Notes: a model not told the origin generated them from the sequence alone. Positions 33,466 through 46,674 are shown, counted from the first letter of the stretch. The stretch: 64,000 bases of DNA from Delphinapterus leucas (GCF_002288925.2 NW_022098058.1:3279457-3343456), one strand, 5' to 3'. Translations and numbers: made by a program.

Positions 33466-36065
33466 TGGTCACAAGCAACATAAAACAAGGCCTGCTAGCT
33501 TAGGCTAAGTGGGGGAATTTACTGGAAGGATACTCTGCTACATTTCTTGGAAATGAAAGAAGAGTCAAACAACCAGTGCTCAAAAAGGAAAAATTAAGGC
33601 GTCCCGGGATCTGGGCAACAGGAGGAGGAAGGCGTCCCCTGCCCCAAGCCCCGCACCAGGCAAGATGCCCGCCTGGGAGACCCTGCCACCCACCCAGCCC
33701 ACCAGGCGCTCCAAGTTCGGGTGAGAAACCCCACAGCCACCGTCTAGGTCTCCATCACGGCACCCCCAAGGAGTTAACATCAAGTCTCAGAAATTCTGAG
33801 GTCGGTTTTATTAGACATCAAATTCACTACTGAAAATTAGAAGAACCCTCTCTCCACTCCCCCAAATGCTACCAGTTTTCACAGTCAAGAGACTTCACCT
33901 GAGCTTCGAATCAATTATAGTTAAGAAACCGGAGGGTCTCACAGGAAAGCGGTCCATTAGAGTTTTGCAGGTTTAGGGAGGAGGAGAATAGGGCAAGGCC
34001 CCACCTTTGCAGCGAATGAGGGAAGGTGCTGGGTTGTTGCTTTTTTTTTTTTTCTTTTTGTAAGTAAAACCACTGGGATTGTTGGCTAAAAACAGAAATG
34101 AGCCTTTGGGGCAGCAATAAAAATATATGAAAAGTCGATGAGTTATCTCGGAGCAGGCAGGGACATTTACATCTGTTCCTTACAGCTCAGCCATGTCCTG
34201 TTCCAATTGCTTCCTCTCCTCCCTTCAACCTGACTTCTCTCCCTCTGCCTTGTCCATTTCTGAACTCACCCTTCCCCCCCACGTAACAACCACATGCACA
34301 TCCTGAATACGTGCTTTATTTATCATGTACAACGTCATCCCTCCCAGTGTGGACAGACAGGCCCCTGCTGTCGGTCTGGCTGGTTCCAAAGGGCAACTTT
34401 CCCAAGGAATGATATCAGGGCCGCCCCTGCCTGGGACCCCGCCTCCCTCGTCCCCCAACGCCACCACCATCCAGCCCGCAGCACGGGGAAAGCTGTCCTA
34501 GATCAAAGATCACTGGGAGGCACAAAAACGAAATGCAATGTGTGGCTCCTAACTGCACCCTGAATGTAAAGGAGAACGTCCCTAGAGGGCCTTCTCGAAA
34601 GTGAACACATGTACTATGTTAGATCGCATCACTGTCTACGACACGTGCAAAAGAGAAAGCGAATGTGGCAGAATATTCACAGCTAGTGAAGCCAGTGAAC
34701 GATACGTGGATGCTCATGGTTGTTTAAACCAGTTGTTTTAAACCAGTTGTTTAATGTTTCTGTAGATCTGAACTTTTTCCAAAATGAAATGTTAGGGAGG
34801 ATGGCAGGTCAGACGCTCACCAAATTTGGTGGCATGTTTAGAAAGATCTAAGTTAAAGTAGAGGCAACCAGGGAGGCTGGGAACCCTGACACAGGGGGTG
34901 TGAAGAGGAAGCTGGGAGATGGCTAGGGCCACACCGCACACATTAAGATGCCCCGGGCAGTGAAAATGCTGGTTTCAAATATGAGCCTCAGAATGGAAGT
35001 TCCAAAGCAGGTGAACAACCCACACTGCCCACCGTGAGTTGGGGGAGAATCGCTTCTCACACCATGTGGAGCTTCTCAAAGGCGTATAATGGCGGGGATT
35101 CGGATAACTTCTTTTAAACATAATCATGGTAAAGGAGGCTTTTGACAATTGATAGTCCAAGAGGGCCATCTACTGAGAATAATTCTGGGAAAGGGAGTTT
35201 AGGACAGGTCACCAAAGTGCCTGAAGGTCATCCTACATAACCTGGATTTTATCTTACTGTCAAAAATGAGCCAGAGCCATTGCCCATCAGCGAATGTTGC
35301 CGTGCCCTCCAGGGAGGCTCTCAAGAAATACGTGCCAATCACAGAGCCACAGGGCATCAGCACCATGTACCCGTGTTACACGGTTAGAACACGGAGCCTC
35401 TGCGCTGCGGTCACTTGACATAACTTGCCCTAGAGCTAGCACCCAAAGTGGTCGCACACAAATAAAATACACACCACAGCTCTATTATGAGATGGTCGAA
35501 AAAGGCTTTGGCTTTGAGAACTTTTTAGGTAGATTTGAAAAACTCCAGAAGTAATAAACACCTGAGCAGAGATCTGTTGGCTTTTCTAGCATGGACAGAA
35601 CTATTCTTTACACCCACAAGTGTCTGGCCATCCCTCTGACCTGCGAGATGCACCCACCTGAACTGGATTTCTCATTGCTATACACCTTACCTGGTGCTCA
35701 CACTGGGATCAGAGCAAGACGCACAGGAAGAAATATAAACAGAGGGAGGAGCGGGGGAAACCATTCCTAAAATAAACTCCGAAGGCTTATTATTCAGGGT
35801 TAGCACTGGGATAACAGCATTTGATCCAAAGCCAGCATCTCAGGCAGAGCCAGTGATTCAGATTATTAAGTGTGCACGTGCCCAGGTACTAGGGATTTGC
35901 ATGTTTCTGTTTGGGGGGGAACAGGGATTCAGGGAGGACAGGTAGTGGCAGTGGGATTCTCCGTTCCAGGGGTTCACTGAATGAAACATCAGGGCTACAC
36001 AGAAAAAACAGAAGTACAGTAAGTGGTACCACTCAGGGCTTATTGCATATTTGAAAGCGATTCTT

Positions 36066-36225
36066 GGGATTTCCCTGGTGGTCCAGTGGTTAGGAGTCCG
36101 CCTTCAAATGCAGGAGACGCGGGTTTGATCCCTGGTCGGGGAACTAAGATCCCACATGCCGTGGGGCAACCAAGACCCGTCACAGCCATAAATAAATAAA
36201 TAAAAATTAAAAAAAAAAAAAAGAA
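36066..36225 (+). mobile_element. CHR-related SINE, short ruminant-like form
   Basis: Starts GGGATTTCCCTGGTGGTCCA, has GGTTTGATCCCTGGTCGGGG in its tRNA-like head, and ends with AAATAAATAAATAA and a poly-A tail. The duplication GAAAGCGATTCTT/GAAAGCAATTCTT (one mismatch) flanks it. Confidence 0.9.
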
Positions 36226-38318
36226 GAAAGCAATTCTTACCATCCTTTCCAAAGGGAAGAGCACTGACAGTGCCCCCAGAGTGGCACGTTTTTCATGGAA
36301 ACATTTACTTAGCGCCTAGAAGGCATCGGGCACTATGCTGGGTGCCCCGGTGGGACAGACACAACAAGGGACAGCAAAGTGTGGTCATTCTATGCACAGA
36401 ACTGTTCGCCTTGAAGCGGAAGGAACCGCCCTTTGCCAAGAGAAGGAGGCAAGAAAAGTGACGACGGACCGCAGTGGGCGGCACCTCAGCGGGCAGCGCA
36501 GAAGCTCCTGCAGGCGGGGGTCTGCTCAGGGCTCCCTGGAGCTGACTGGGAGCCGTGGGAGAATTCCCAACAGAGAGGAAGACTTCAGAAACCTTCTTCT
36601 GCACTAAAGTGCCAAGACCAGTAGGGAGGGCACTGCCATGGGAATGGGGGTCTAAGCCATGGCCGAGGCCAGGAGCTTCGTGGAAAAGATTCAGCAGGCT
36701 GACTTAACAGGGGGCAGAGAGAGAGTACACACATGGGAGACCAGATCGAACAAGGGGGAGGTGACTTCATGGCAAGTGGAAAGACGCACGGCTGCCCTGC
36801 TATGAAGATGGGGGACAGACCTGGGGAGGCACTGGAGGAGAAACAGCCTATAAGGTCACGGCCGGCAGAGCACCTCTGGGCCTGAGCGGCACATACACTA
36901 CCTGGAAGGCAGGCGGCTCTGTGGGTGTGGAGGTTTGGCCTCAGCCGGACATGAAGATCTAGGAACCCTCCACCTCTAGTGGTAAATCAAGGCACGAGCT
37001 GGCATGTGAGCTCTTTCCAGGGTCTATGCAGTGAGAAGGACAGAGCCCTGGAGGATGGATTCATGACAAGCCTTTGAGAGATCCTGAATGGCGGAGCCAG
37101 AGAACTGGGAGGGGAACCAACGAAAGCAAGAAAGGGGCCAAGGAAACCAAGGGAGAAGAGGCTTCCATGGAACAGGAAGTCAAATAAGATAACCTGGATC
37201 AGGTTCCCCCTGCATCTGGCGACCAGCAGGGCACCAGCGAGGGAGGGAGAGTAGTTTCATAAACGCTGATGGTCCGGATCACGGCACTGGACTGGGGAAT
37301 GGACACGGAAGTGGAGACAATCCACTCCCTAGAAACAGCTCGGAGGGAAGGAGGTGGGTAAGGAAGGAAGGTGAGGGGCACACGGTCAAGGGAGAATGGG
37401 GCCCCGGGCTTCCTCAACGTCTCTGGCCTCAGTGAACTTCGCTGAAAGCCTTGAGCAGGAAAGCTGGTACTCTACAGCCCCAGCTCAAGGGATCACACCA
37501 TCCTGTCATCACATACCTAAGCTGGACGGCACCAGAGCCTTGGGAGTCTGCACGTTCATCACAGAATTTTGAAACCAAATAAAATGCTCATTTTGTTAGG
37601 CAAGTATGCCCCCCAGAATATTGCTAACAGGGCTCGTGAGAAAGGAATCGAGGATCCCACGGCGAGTTAACGTTTGAGAAACCCCGGGCTAAACCACATC
37701 TCTGTACCTCAGACTCTCAGAGCCTGACTGGCGCCAACCACACAGGCAGACTCAGGAGATCGGGTTGGGCGCTTCCCAAACTCTGGCCGGGGAACACTCT
37801 CTGTCCTTCGAGCATCTTGAGGTAAGAGGGCCCTGAGGCACTCGACGGGCAGCGGTGCCCTGCATCCCTGAGGGGTCACCCTGGTGGTCACAAGGAAACG
37901 ACTTCCGATGAGTCAGAAAAGCCCACGACCCTCCCTCCACGGGTTCAACGACAGGGACAGGTTTGGGGGAGCAAAGAGGGTTCAGCCTCCGACGTGCTTC
38001 TAAAGTGACCTGGCCAACTAGGAGTTGGTTTGTTGCTTCCACTTGGCCCTGATCCGGTTTCTCTGTGGATCTGTCAGTTGTATTCTTAGATCTCTTCAAG
38101 GAAAGCAAGGCAGGAGGCAGAGAAGTCAGAGGACAGCACGGTAGCGAAATCCATCCCCCTCTAGTCTGCGGTGCACGGGGCCTCTGCTGGGGCCGTGGGG
38201 GCTCGGATCCAGAGTCCAGATCCCTTGTTTGCCAAGGTTTCTAGCTCCTGCCAGACCGAAACCCTTACTGCAACACTGAGCTCTTTAATTATGCTTTGGA
38301 GACAATCTGTGGAGAAAT

Positions 38319-38379
38319 TTCGAGAGAGAGAGGGACAGAGACAGAGGGAGAGGGAGAGAGAGGGAGAAAGAATGTGTGC

Positions 38380-38422
<43 letters not shown>
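38319..38422 (+). repeat. GA-rich tract followed by (GT)20 microsatellite
   Basis: A purine tract of GAGAG/GGGAGA units (38319-38371) is followed by twenty uninterrupted GT units at 38383-38422. A long pure dinucleotide run is likely polymorphic. Confidence 0.95.
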
Positions 38423-38424
<2 letters not shown>

Positions 38425-40109
38425 CCAAAGATTTAGCAAAGAAGATAAGGGACCAAAGTACTGGCAGTCATGAAACAAAACTTACACCAAACACAGCACG
38501 CGGGACTTGGACGCCACCTCACCGTGTGCCAGCTGCAGGTAGCACAGGAGACCGTGGGTTTACAAGACCCGAGAGGAAAATCGAAGAACCACCAACACTC
38601 ACACGAGGCACACTTCTGAGCGGTCCTCCTTCTGGTCCTCAGTCCGATCTACTAAAGTGACAGCACCTGATATGCTCTCAGGACAGGCTGGCTCCACGCT
38701 GCAACGAGAAGAGGTCTGTGTGGCCACACAGCAGCAAGACTAATCCTCTATGTGTAAATATAGCTGCCGTTTGTGTCCCCAGCACAGATGCACCTTCATG
38801 CAGACCGCGCTCTAAAAGCGGCTGAGGCGCCTGGAGAATCCGGGCGGGGGGGGAACCGGCCAAACCCTATGTTGTGCTGTTTCCTCAACCTCTGAACAAA
38901 TGCCTTTGACTTAATCCATCAACCTAAAAACACTCTTTTTCTTTTTTTCCATCTTAGTGTGTCGTCTTAAAAAGTGTCTTTACACATGCTAATGAAAGTT
39001 CTCTGATGGATCCCAAAGGTTTTTTTATGCCTCTCTAGTAAAGAAGTCCCCCTTTTTCAAGGTTCTCGTCCCACTTCTATAAGCTCTGTGATACGGAAGA
39101 GCCCAGAGGTCCCCTGAGCAGATGAGAACAGACACGCGATGACGGTCCTTTATTCTGCTGCCTTGACTGTTGGCACGCTTGGCATTTCTTCATCCCGTGT
39201 GTCATCTGGCCAGAACAACGCCAGTAGCAGGACGGTCCTCTGCTTTCCGAGCTCTCTGCAAAGACTCTTAAGGCAGAAATGATGCCTGCTGGGAAAAGGC
39301 TGATGTCAGCTCTTAAGAGCATAGCGCCCTGCTCGGATAAGGAGGTCTTTGTTTTCGGCTGAACTGTGAAAATGAGAAAATGCCTCTAGCCTGACAAACA
39401 AGAAACCCACACAACAGAGGTCGGGCCGTGACCTTTATTTAAAGGTACCACACTTCATTAGCAAAACACTCACATGCAACACACAGATGCGCCTTTAATG
39501 TCGCATGGAGTGGCTGTAAAAACCAGCTTCATTTCCACCCCCGTTAGGGCTGACCGGCAGCCCTAGCTCCAGTGCAGGGCAAAGTCAGCCTCACGCGAAG
39601 CCCTTCTGACACTCTACGTCCCCACAGAAGCACTCATTAAAGACCCAGGCTCCCTTCTCATTTACTTTTCAAAATAAATACACGTACTTGCTGTACGTTG
39701 GGGGGATTTAAAAGAAAAAAATTAACAATATCTCAGTTTCTGAGTTAGTTATTTAGGATAACTAAAATTAAGGCTATAAAATATCTTAAATCCCAGAACA
39801 CTTGTGGGAAGACTTACACGACTGTGTGTGAAAGCGCAGAAGAGGAGAGAATTTGGGGGCTAAAACTTCCCAAGTTCAGATGATGCCAAAAAGGATGTGG
39901 GAGAAAAAGAGAAAGCACATAGTCTGAGGGATTCTATTTCAAAAGTCCTTGATTTATGAAATCTGTGGCGGGGGCGGAGGGGGAAATGTCTTCATATATT
40001 TAAAGCAAATTTTAAAATGCCCCAGTCTTCATCTTTAGACTAACGTTACTACTGGCCTGTGCCACTAACTTAATATTGGGTCAGAGATTTTAAACCAGAA
40101 CACAATTTC

Positions 40110-40428
40110 TTTTTTTTTTTTTTTTTTTTTGTGGCTTCCTTTTTTTTTTGTCGCCGCCGGGATCTTTCCTTGCAGCGTGCGGGCTTCTCTCTAGCGGTGG
40201 CGTGCGGATTTTTTCTCTCTCTAGTTGTGGCGCGCAGGCTCCAGGGTGCATGGGCTCTGTAGTTGTGGCACGCGGGCTCTCTCACTGAGGCACGCGAGCT
40301 CAACAGTTGTGGCACACGGGCCCAGCCACCCCACGGCATGTGGGAACCTAATTCCCCGACCAGGGATCGAACGCACGTCCCGTGCATTGGAAGGCGGATT
40401 CTTTACCACTGGACCACCGGGGAAGTCC
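40110..40428 (-). mobile_element. CHR-related SINE, long divergent form
   Basis: Reverse orientation with a 20-base T tail, an inner T-rich segment, repeated GTGGC(A/G)CGCGGGCTC-like modules, and CCACCGGGGAAGTCCC at the right. It has a perfect 15-bp target-site duplication (CCAGAACACAATTTC at 40095-40109 and 40429-40443), indicating a recent insertion. The head resembles the ATCGAACGC/GGAACC variant. Confidence 0.92.
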
Positions 40429-40869
40429 CCAGAACACAATTTCAAAAGCACTTTCCTGAGCATGAAGGAAACCCTCCTCTGTTCACGTGGGGCTCTCACC
40501 TGCACAGAGATGCCCTTTCAGCCTCTTCAGGGGAAGCTCAACAGCTGCTCTTCCTCCCATCATCCCTGCAGGGAAGCCTCGCCGTGCAGGGCGGACGGAC
40601 CTGCCTAGCGCTCTCAGAGCCCTTCCACGCTTATGCGCCTGCATCCCGTCACCGCGTGCTCCAACGACCACTCTCCACCCGTCATCTCCAAAGCATCGTT
40701 CCGCTGTGTGGAGAATGCTCACACGGCAGATCATCCAAAAGCACAAGGCGCTAAGCTCCCGTATCAAACAGTTCACAGCAACTGGATGCGTGCGCTCCTC
40801 AGTATCAATGTAACATGGGTCCCAACAGCGCTGGCTCCAGGAACAGCCAGGCTGGGTTTTGATTCCTAG

Positions 40870-41065
40870 CTCCGTTACCAACTAGCTAGCTCTGTGACCT
40901 TGAGCAAGTTACCAATCGCTCTGAGCCTCAGTTTTACCACCTGCAAAAGAGGGATAATCACAGCATCCACATCACAGGGTTGAGAGGACGCGAGGAGATC
41001 ACGCCCATGAGACATTCGGCACAGCGCTTGGTACACAATCAGGCTCAACAGACAGTCACGGTCAC
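40870..41065 (+). repeat. MIR element
   Basis: A well-preserved MIR in forward orientation: AGCTCTGTGACCTTGAGCAA, then CTGAGCCTCAGTTTTACCAC, then GGGTTGAGAGGACGCGAGGA, in the standard order. Confidence 0.85.
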
Positions 41066-41299
41066 GAATAAGCCCTGATAAAGGCTCTCCTGATTCTCTG
41101 GGTGCTGGGAATCCTGACCCATCACCATTCTCAGTGATGAAAATTTGGACCCCCTCTAAGGCTCATGCTCTGCCTATAAATACGTATCACTGTTTACCTA
41201 ATAAAAACACATCACTGTTCACCTTTTAAAGTCTCAGCTGCTGTTAGGTCAAGGTACTGAAATAACCCCAACTTTTCAATTTCCTCTGGGCCTAGCTGG

Positions 41300-42045
41300 T
41301 TTTTTTTTAAAATTTAAACTATAGTTGATTTACAATATTGTGTTAGTTTCAGGTGTACAACAAAGCGACTAGGTTTTAGATAGACAGAGATAAATCTATC
41401 TATATACACACACAAATATGTAAATAATCTTTCTCAGATTCTTTTCCATTATAGGTTATTACAAGATACTGAATATAGTTCCCTGGGCTCTACAGTAAAT
41501 CCTTGTTGTCTATCTATTTTGCATATAGTATCTGTTAATCCCGTACTCCTAGCTTATCGCTCTCCCCGCACCTTTCCCCTTTGGTAACCAGAAGTTTGTT
41601 TTCTATGTCTGTGAGTCTGTTTCTGTTTTATAACTAAGTTCATTTGTATTGTTTTTAGATTCCACATGTAAGTGCTCTCATATAATATTTGTCTTTCTCT
41701 GTCCAACTTACTTCATTTAGTATGATAATCTCTAGGTCCATCCATGTTGCTGCCAATGGCAATATTTCATTCTTTTTTATGGCTGAGTAATATTCAATGG
41801 TATATACGTAGCACATCTTCTTTATCCACTCCTCTGTTGATGGACACTTAGGTTGCTTCCATGTCTTGGCTATTGTAAATGGTGCTGCTATGAACATAGG
41901 GGTGCATGTGTCTTTTCGAACTGGAGATTTCATCTTTTCCGGATATATGCCCAGGAGTGATTGCTGGGTCATATGCTAGCTCTAGCTTTAGCTTTTTAAG
42001 GAACCTCCATACTGTTTTCCATAGTGGCTGCACCAATTTACATTC
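41300..42045 (-). mobile_element. LINE-1, 5'-truncated, reverse
   Basis: The left end is the L1 3'UTR (TATAGTTGATTTACAATATT), the right end the distal ORF2. Reverse translation of 41655-41972 gives [20 protein letters not shown] and [20 protein letters not shown]. Frame breaks make it inactive. Confidence 0.9.
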
Positions 42046-43179
42046 CCTCTGGGTCTGGTTTTAAACTGAAATGAGGAATAGCTTGCTCTACTTTCATGAA
42101 GTCTGTGGACTAACAGTCCCCTGGTAAAGCACGTTCATACACATCCCTACTAAAGGTACTAAAGAGACACAAGAAATGGAGAATCACCAAACAGAGCATG
42201 ATGGTGCTGCCAACGATTATGCTTATACTTTACAGACTAGATACTCCTGAACACCTGAGGTACCATCTACACAATCAATAATCCCTCTGGGGGAAAAAAA
42301 TGTCCATTCTAGTCAGTAATCAGTAAGGTTCTGTTTTGTCTTTTTAAACCGAGTTTCTAAATCACACCCAGAACGTGATTTCAAAGGCTTCCTCCAACCT
42401 TCTGTCAAGCTGCAAGAATTACTGGTTTTGAGTCTGTTTTTCCCTCTTTTTCTGTTCACTCTTATGGGGTCAAGAGGGAAGTGACTGAGACCAAGGGAGA
42501 AAAAAAATAAAATAAAAATAAGAATAGCAGGTTAAGGGAAGAAGAAAGCAAAGGAGAAAGGAGGAAGAGAAAGGGGAGGAGCAAAGGGAACAGAGGACCT
42601 GAGCCTGGAGAACGTACCCAAGGATACACCAGAATCGGCTCCATCAGACTTGAGGAAAACTTCAAAGGCATGGCCACAGAAGCAAAGACAACATAAGGGG
42701 ACATATTTCACACCAGGAAAGGATTTCAAAGGAACAGCACCAGGGAGAAGGGGTCATGTTTTCTTTCGCTGGGCCCTGCCTCTTTCAGCTTGGATTGTTA
42801 ACGCCGTCTGGGGCGAGCACGGCCGTTACAGCACAAGGCCAGTGACCATGGCTTTGATCTCAGTGTGAGCTTCTGGGTTTTGCCCTGTTCTGAGGCCAGG
42901 GGCAACTGTTTTGCACATTTATATAGCACTGGTCAAAGAGAGGATGCCTCTTCCAATCGGGAAATGAGCTCAAAGAGCACGTTCTCTGGACAGTGGGTCT
43001 AATTTTCAATTCAACACAGAAATTATTTAGCACCTGCCATGTGCCAGACACTAGAATGGTCAAATGTCACCCTAAATATGTGACGTCCATCTTTAAGATG
43101 CATGTCATCCTGTCTCAGGTGAGATACAGCTGTGACAGAATCACGATGATTGGTTGCGGTGTCGCACACAGCAAGGTTA

Positions 43180-43345
43180 ATCCCAGCTCCATCACTTTGC
43201 ACACGTTATGCTCTCAATTTCTGCTTCTGTAATACACGCACACACACACACAATCTTAAAGGGGCATATTTATTGTAAGGGTTAAATGAGATAACACACT
43301 TAAAGTGTCTGGCATAGGGCCAGTATAGAGTAAGCACTCAATATA
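43180..43345 (+). repeat. MIR element with internal CA repeat
   Basis: MIR-like order: GGTTAATCCCAGCTCCATCA, a CTCTCAATTTCTGC segment, and GGTTAAATGAGATAACACAC, interrupted by a short CA repeat at about 43231-43250. Confidence 0.75.
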
Positions 43346-43589
43346 CATTCCCTTCCTCTCACAGGTAACTGAGTGAACAGTTCAGCTACATATCCATCAC
43401 TCACACACAGAGGTGAAAACTGAAATCCATCTTAGACCATACTCTTCAGCACAGAACTCTCACCAGGTTCTACGAGCCAAGCAGCCTAGACTAAGTCTCA
43501 AAACCAGTATGAATTCAGCATGTTGTTACACGGCATCAATCGTTAGCCTTCAAGAGTCTTAACTGTATTACAAATACACAAGATATTAC

Positions 43590-43830
43590 AAATGCACAAG
43601 ATTGTCCACTGCAGCATTATTATTATAAAATATTATCTAAATGTCCAAAGGGGATTAGCTGAACCCACCATGGCATATGCATGCAATGGAGTACTATGCA
43701 GTTGCAAACAAGGATGAGAAACTGGCATGAAGCGATTTCCACAATACATGGTTGACTGAAAACACCTGAGCTCAAGTGAGTATACAAAGTATGGCACCTT
43801 GTGTGTAAGAAAGAAAGGGAATGAGAAAAT
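43590..43830 (+). repeat. old L1 fragment
   Basis: Forward-orientation distal L1 ORF2 remnant: CACTGCAGCATTATTATTAT, then GGCATATGCATGCAATGGAG, then GATTTCCACAATACATGG. Decayed. Confidence 0.7.
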
Positions 43831-43948
43831 ATTCATGTATCTGCTTACTTTAACAGAAAGACACACAAGAAGGGTAATCACCTTCAGGGTTAGCGAACAA
43901 TAGCAGTGAACGGGACAGGGAAGGGAATAATGCTCCTCTAGGACTTTT

Positions 43949-44167
43949 TGTTTGTTTGTTTTGTTTTTGTTTTTTGCAGTACGCAGGCCTCTCACTGTCG
44001 CGGCCTCTCCCATTGCGGAACACAGGCTCCGGACGCAAAGGCTCAGCGGCCATGGCTCATGGGCCCAGCCACTCCGCAGCATGTAGGATCTTTCACGGAC
44101 CGGGGCACGAACCCGTGTCCCCTGCATCGGCAGGCAGACTCTCAACCACTGCGCCACCAGGGAAGCC
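43949..44167 (-). mobile_element. CHR-type SINE
   Basis: Reverse SINE with a T/G-rich tail, CAGTACGCAGGCCTCTCACT, and GCCACCAGGGAAGCC at the right. The duplication CTCCTCTAGGACTTTT/CTCCTCTAGTACTTTT has one mismatch. Confidence 0.93.
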
Positions 44168-44194
44168 CTCCTCTAGTACTTTTAAATAGAGTTT

Positions 44195-44300
44195 TGACTT
44201 TTTGTTTTTCTTTCAGTCTCATTAAGACATAATTGACAGATAGCACCATGTAGGTTTAAGGTGTACAGCATAATGACTTCACTTACTTAAACGGCAATAT
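44195..44300 (-). repeat. old L1 3' end fragment
   Basis: The segment TTAAGACATAATTGACAGAT and GGTTTAAGGTGTACAGCATA is a common reverse-oriented L1 3' end. Confidence 0.7.
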
Positions 44301-44347
44301 GATTACACAGTCTTGACTTTCAGAAGCACGTTAATAGTTTACATATT

Positions 44348-44397
44348 GAAAAAATGAAATCAACAAGGATGGGAAAAAATGAAATCAACAAGGATGG
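44348..44397 (+). repeat. 25-bp tandem duplication
   Basis: Two exact copies of a 25-bp unit (44348-44372 and 44373-44397, beginning GAAAAAATGAAATCAACAAG), followed by a partial third start. Confidence 0.95.
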
Positions 44398-44769
44398 GAA
44401 AAAATCTCCGACTGAGTGCCAACAGAAATTAATTATAGATTGTAATTAACACAACACTGAAGTGGGGAGGGGAGGTAACTTTTGAAGTTGGTACTTCAAA
44501 AGAGGCTACTATAATACCCTCAGCACCAGGGGGAAAAAAACACCAACAAATCTTGAACTCTTTTTAGCAGGTTTGTTTTTCAGAGTGGTACAGGCATAGC
44601 AATTCTGAAACTCTTTTAAGTGTGCTGTAGGACTGAACACTAAGTAAATGGGCTGAAGTTGTTGGAATCAGGGAGATACAAATATGGAATAGGGGAGGGT
44701 GAGGAAGAACTCCGTGGGGTTGGATTATAACTGGAGTATTAAAATGAACTCATGATTCCCTGGCTCTTT

Positions 44770-44930
44770 CCACAGAGTCTAGAAACCATGCTGTTCAGCA
44801 GAACTTTCTGTGATGGTAGAAATGTTCTATGTGTGTTCTGTCCAACGTGCTAGCCACTAGCCACATGTGGCTACTGCGCTGGAAATGTGGCTACTGCAGC
44901 TGAGGAAATGATTTTTTAAACTTTATTTAA
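44770..44930 (+). repeat. hAT/MER-like DNA transposon remnant
   Basis: Contains GCTAGCCACTAGCCACATGT followed by GGCTACTGCGCTGGAAATGT, a widely dispersed mammalian DNA-transposon relic. The exact family is not assigned. Confidence 0.5.
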
Positions 44931-45197
44931 TGTTAAGTGTGATCTGCCACATGCAACTGTGTCTACTGTATTAGACAACTCAAGTCTAGAGGCAATGACA
45001 GCACAGTTACACTTAGCACCCAGATCTTGGCTTCTAAATACTACTCCCCACTGAAAGGAATTAGGGTCCCCAGGAGAAACGGCCGACTCCATGGCTGAAG
45101 CAGGTAAGTTACAAGATGAACATCTGGTCTGCCAGACAATAAGAAAGTGCTCAAAAAAGGGGTGGGGGGGGGCGGAAGGCATGTAAGAAGGACACAT

Positions 45198-45406
45198 AAG
45201 GGCTTCCCAGGTGGCGCAGTGGTTGAGAGTCCACCTGCCGATGCAGGGGACGCAGGTTCGTGCCCCTGTCCGGGAAGATCCCACATGCCGCGGAGCGGCT
45301 GGGCGCATGAGCCATGGCCGCTGAGCCTGTGCGTCCGGAGCCTGTGCTCTGCAACGGGAGAGGCCACAACAGTGAGAGGCCCGTGCACCGCCAAAAAAAA
45401 AAAAAA
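45198..45406 (+). mobile_element. CHR-type SINE
   Basis: Forward SINE from GGGCTTCCCAGGTGGCGCAG to the GTGCACCGCC poly-A tail, with a perfect 12-bp duplication AGAAGGACACAT (45186-45197, 45407-45418). Confidence 0.94.
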
Positions 45407-46449
45407 AGAAGGACACATGAGTCAGTTGAAGGGGCTCTTATCTGCCACATCAGGGACAGCTCAACTCACCAAACAAAACAGGAATCCCTGAGTCCATACG
45501 GATGATAGACGGGGGAAGGGAGATCTCTTCCTCACCAGATCACACTTGAATAACAAGGTCGTAGAAAAAATTACTTACTGACATTTCCACAAGACGAACC
45601 CCACTCTACCCCTTGCCTCATACCTTGATCTACTTTATTTCTATGGCAGATAAGAGTACTTTTCAACTCCCAAATAAGACATTCAGGTTCTTAACACTTA
45701 GGGAACAAAAAATTTCTCAGGGTCACCCTTTCAGTAAGAAAATAAAGAGTTCAAATGACCCAGGAATCCTCAGTTTCCAAGTTCTGGAGAAATCACTAGG
45801 CAAACCTCTTCCCTCTCCCCCTCCTCCCCGAATCAAATCAAATGAAAGTTGGTCATACTCTGTAGCTTCCTACCCTGGCTCAATCTCTCCATCTCTCTAC
45901 TGGAAAATATCTCAGTATGATGGTTATAGTGAAATGCAGCCAAAGCATGCATCTCTGAGACCCTCTTCATATGAATCTGTAACTTAGTATAGGAAGTTTC
46001 TTGGATATCTTAAATAAAAAGGAGGGGACACACCATCGTGCAAATAGGAAACATTTCATCAGATCAGACAATGCACTTAAGTACCCTAACCCATGAAGAA
46101 GTAAGAGGTGCAGCATCTTTTAAACGTGCCTGTGAAACTGGTCATTCAGCGCTTAGAAAACACATGTGGAGACATCAGTAACGTTACTGAGATGAGGAAT
46201 TAACCTGCGGCGAACAAGTGACACTGCCCACCTTTCCTGAGTCCAGGGAGTTGGCCCAGGGGGTGCTGCCGTTTCTGGTTTTCTAAACCTGTGCATGATG
46301 ACATCCATTGTGAGTTGCACGTGAGCTCTGCAATTCTATTACTCACATTTTAAATTATTTACAGTGTCATCACAGATCTGTGCATCGAGGTCACATTTGT
46401 AACCACCCAAGGAGTTACAAAATCACTCCCTAAATGCTTCGACGTTCTA

Positions 46450-46640
46450 ACTAATAATGACGAAAGCTCTGCTTATCACCTGCCAGGCACTGCACTGAGC
46501 GCTTACCATCATCCTTTGAGGAAGGACCCACGATGACTCCCGTTGAAAGATAAGGAAGCTGGGATGTTAACCCCGACGCTACGACTTTCACACATTACAT
46601 TCACCGTAACAGTGCTCTCATTCCCTATCATTACCAGTAT
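46450..46640 (-). repeat. MIR fragment
   Basis: Reverse MIR-like piece with TCACCTGCCAGGCACTGCAC and GATAAGGAAGCTGGGATGTT. Confidence 0.6.
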
Positions 46641-46674
46641 CTGAATAACGGACTTATTAATAATAAAAGCAGTA

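Noticed and set aside
36066..36140. tRNA-like segments in SINE heads
   Set aside because: The A- and B-box-like sequence belongs to tRNA-derived SINEs, not to functional tRNA genes. No intact cloverleaf stands alone.
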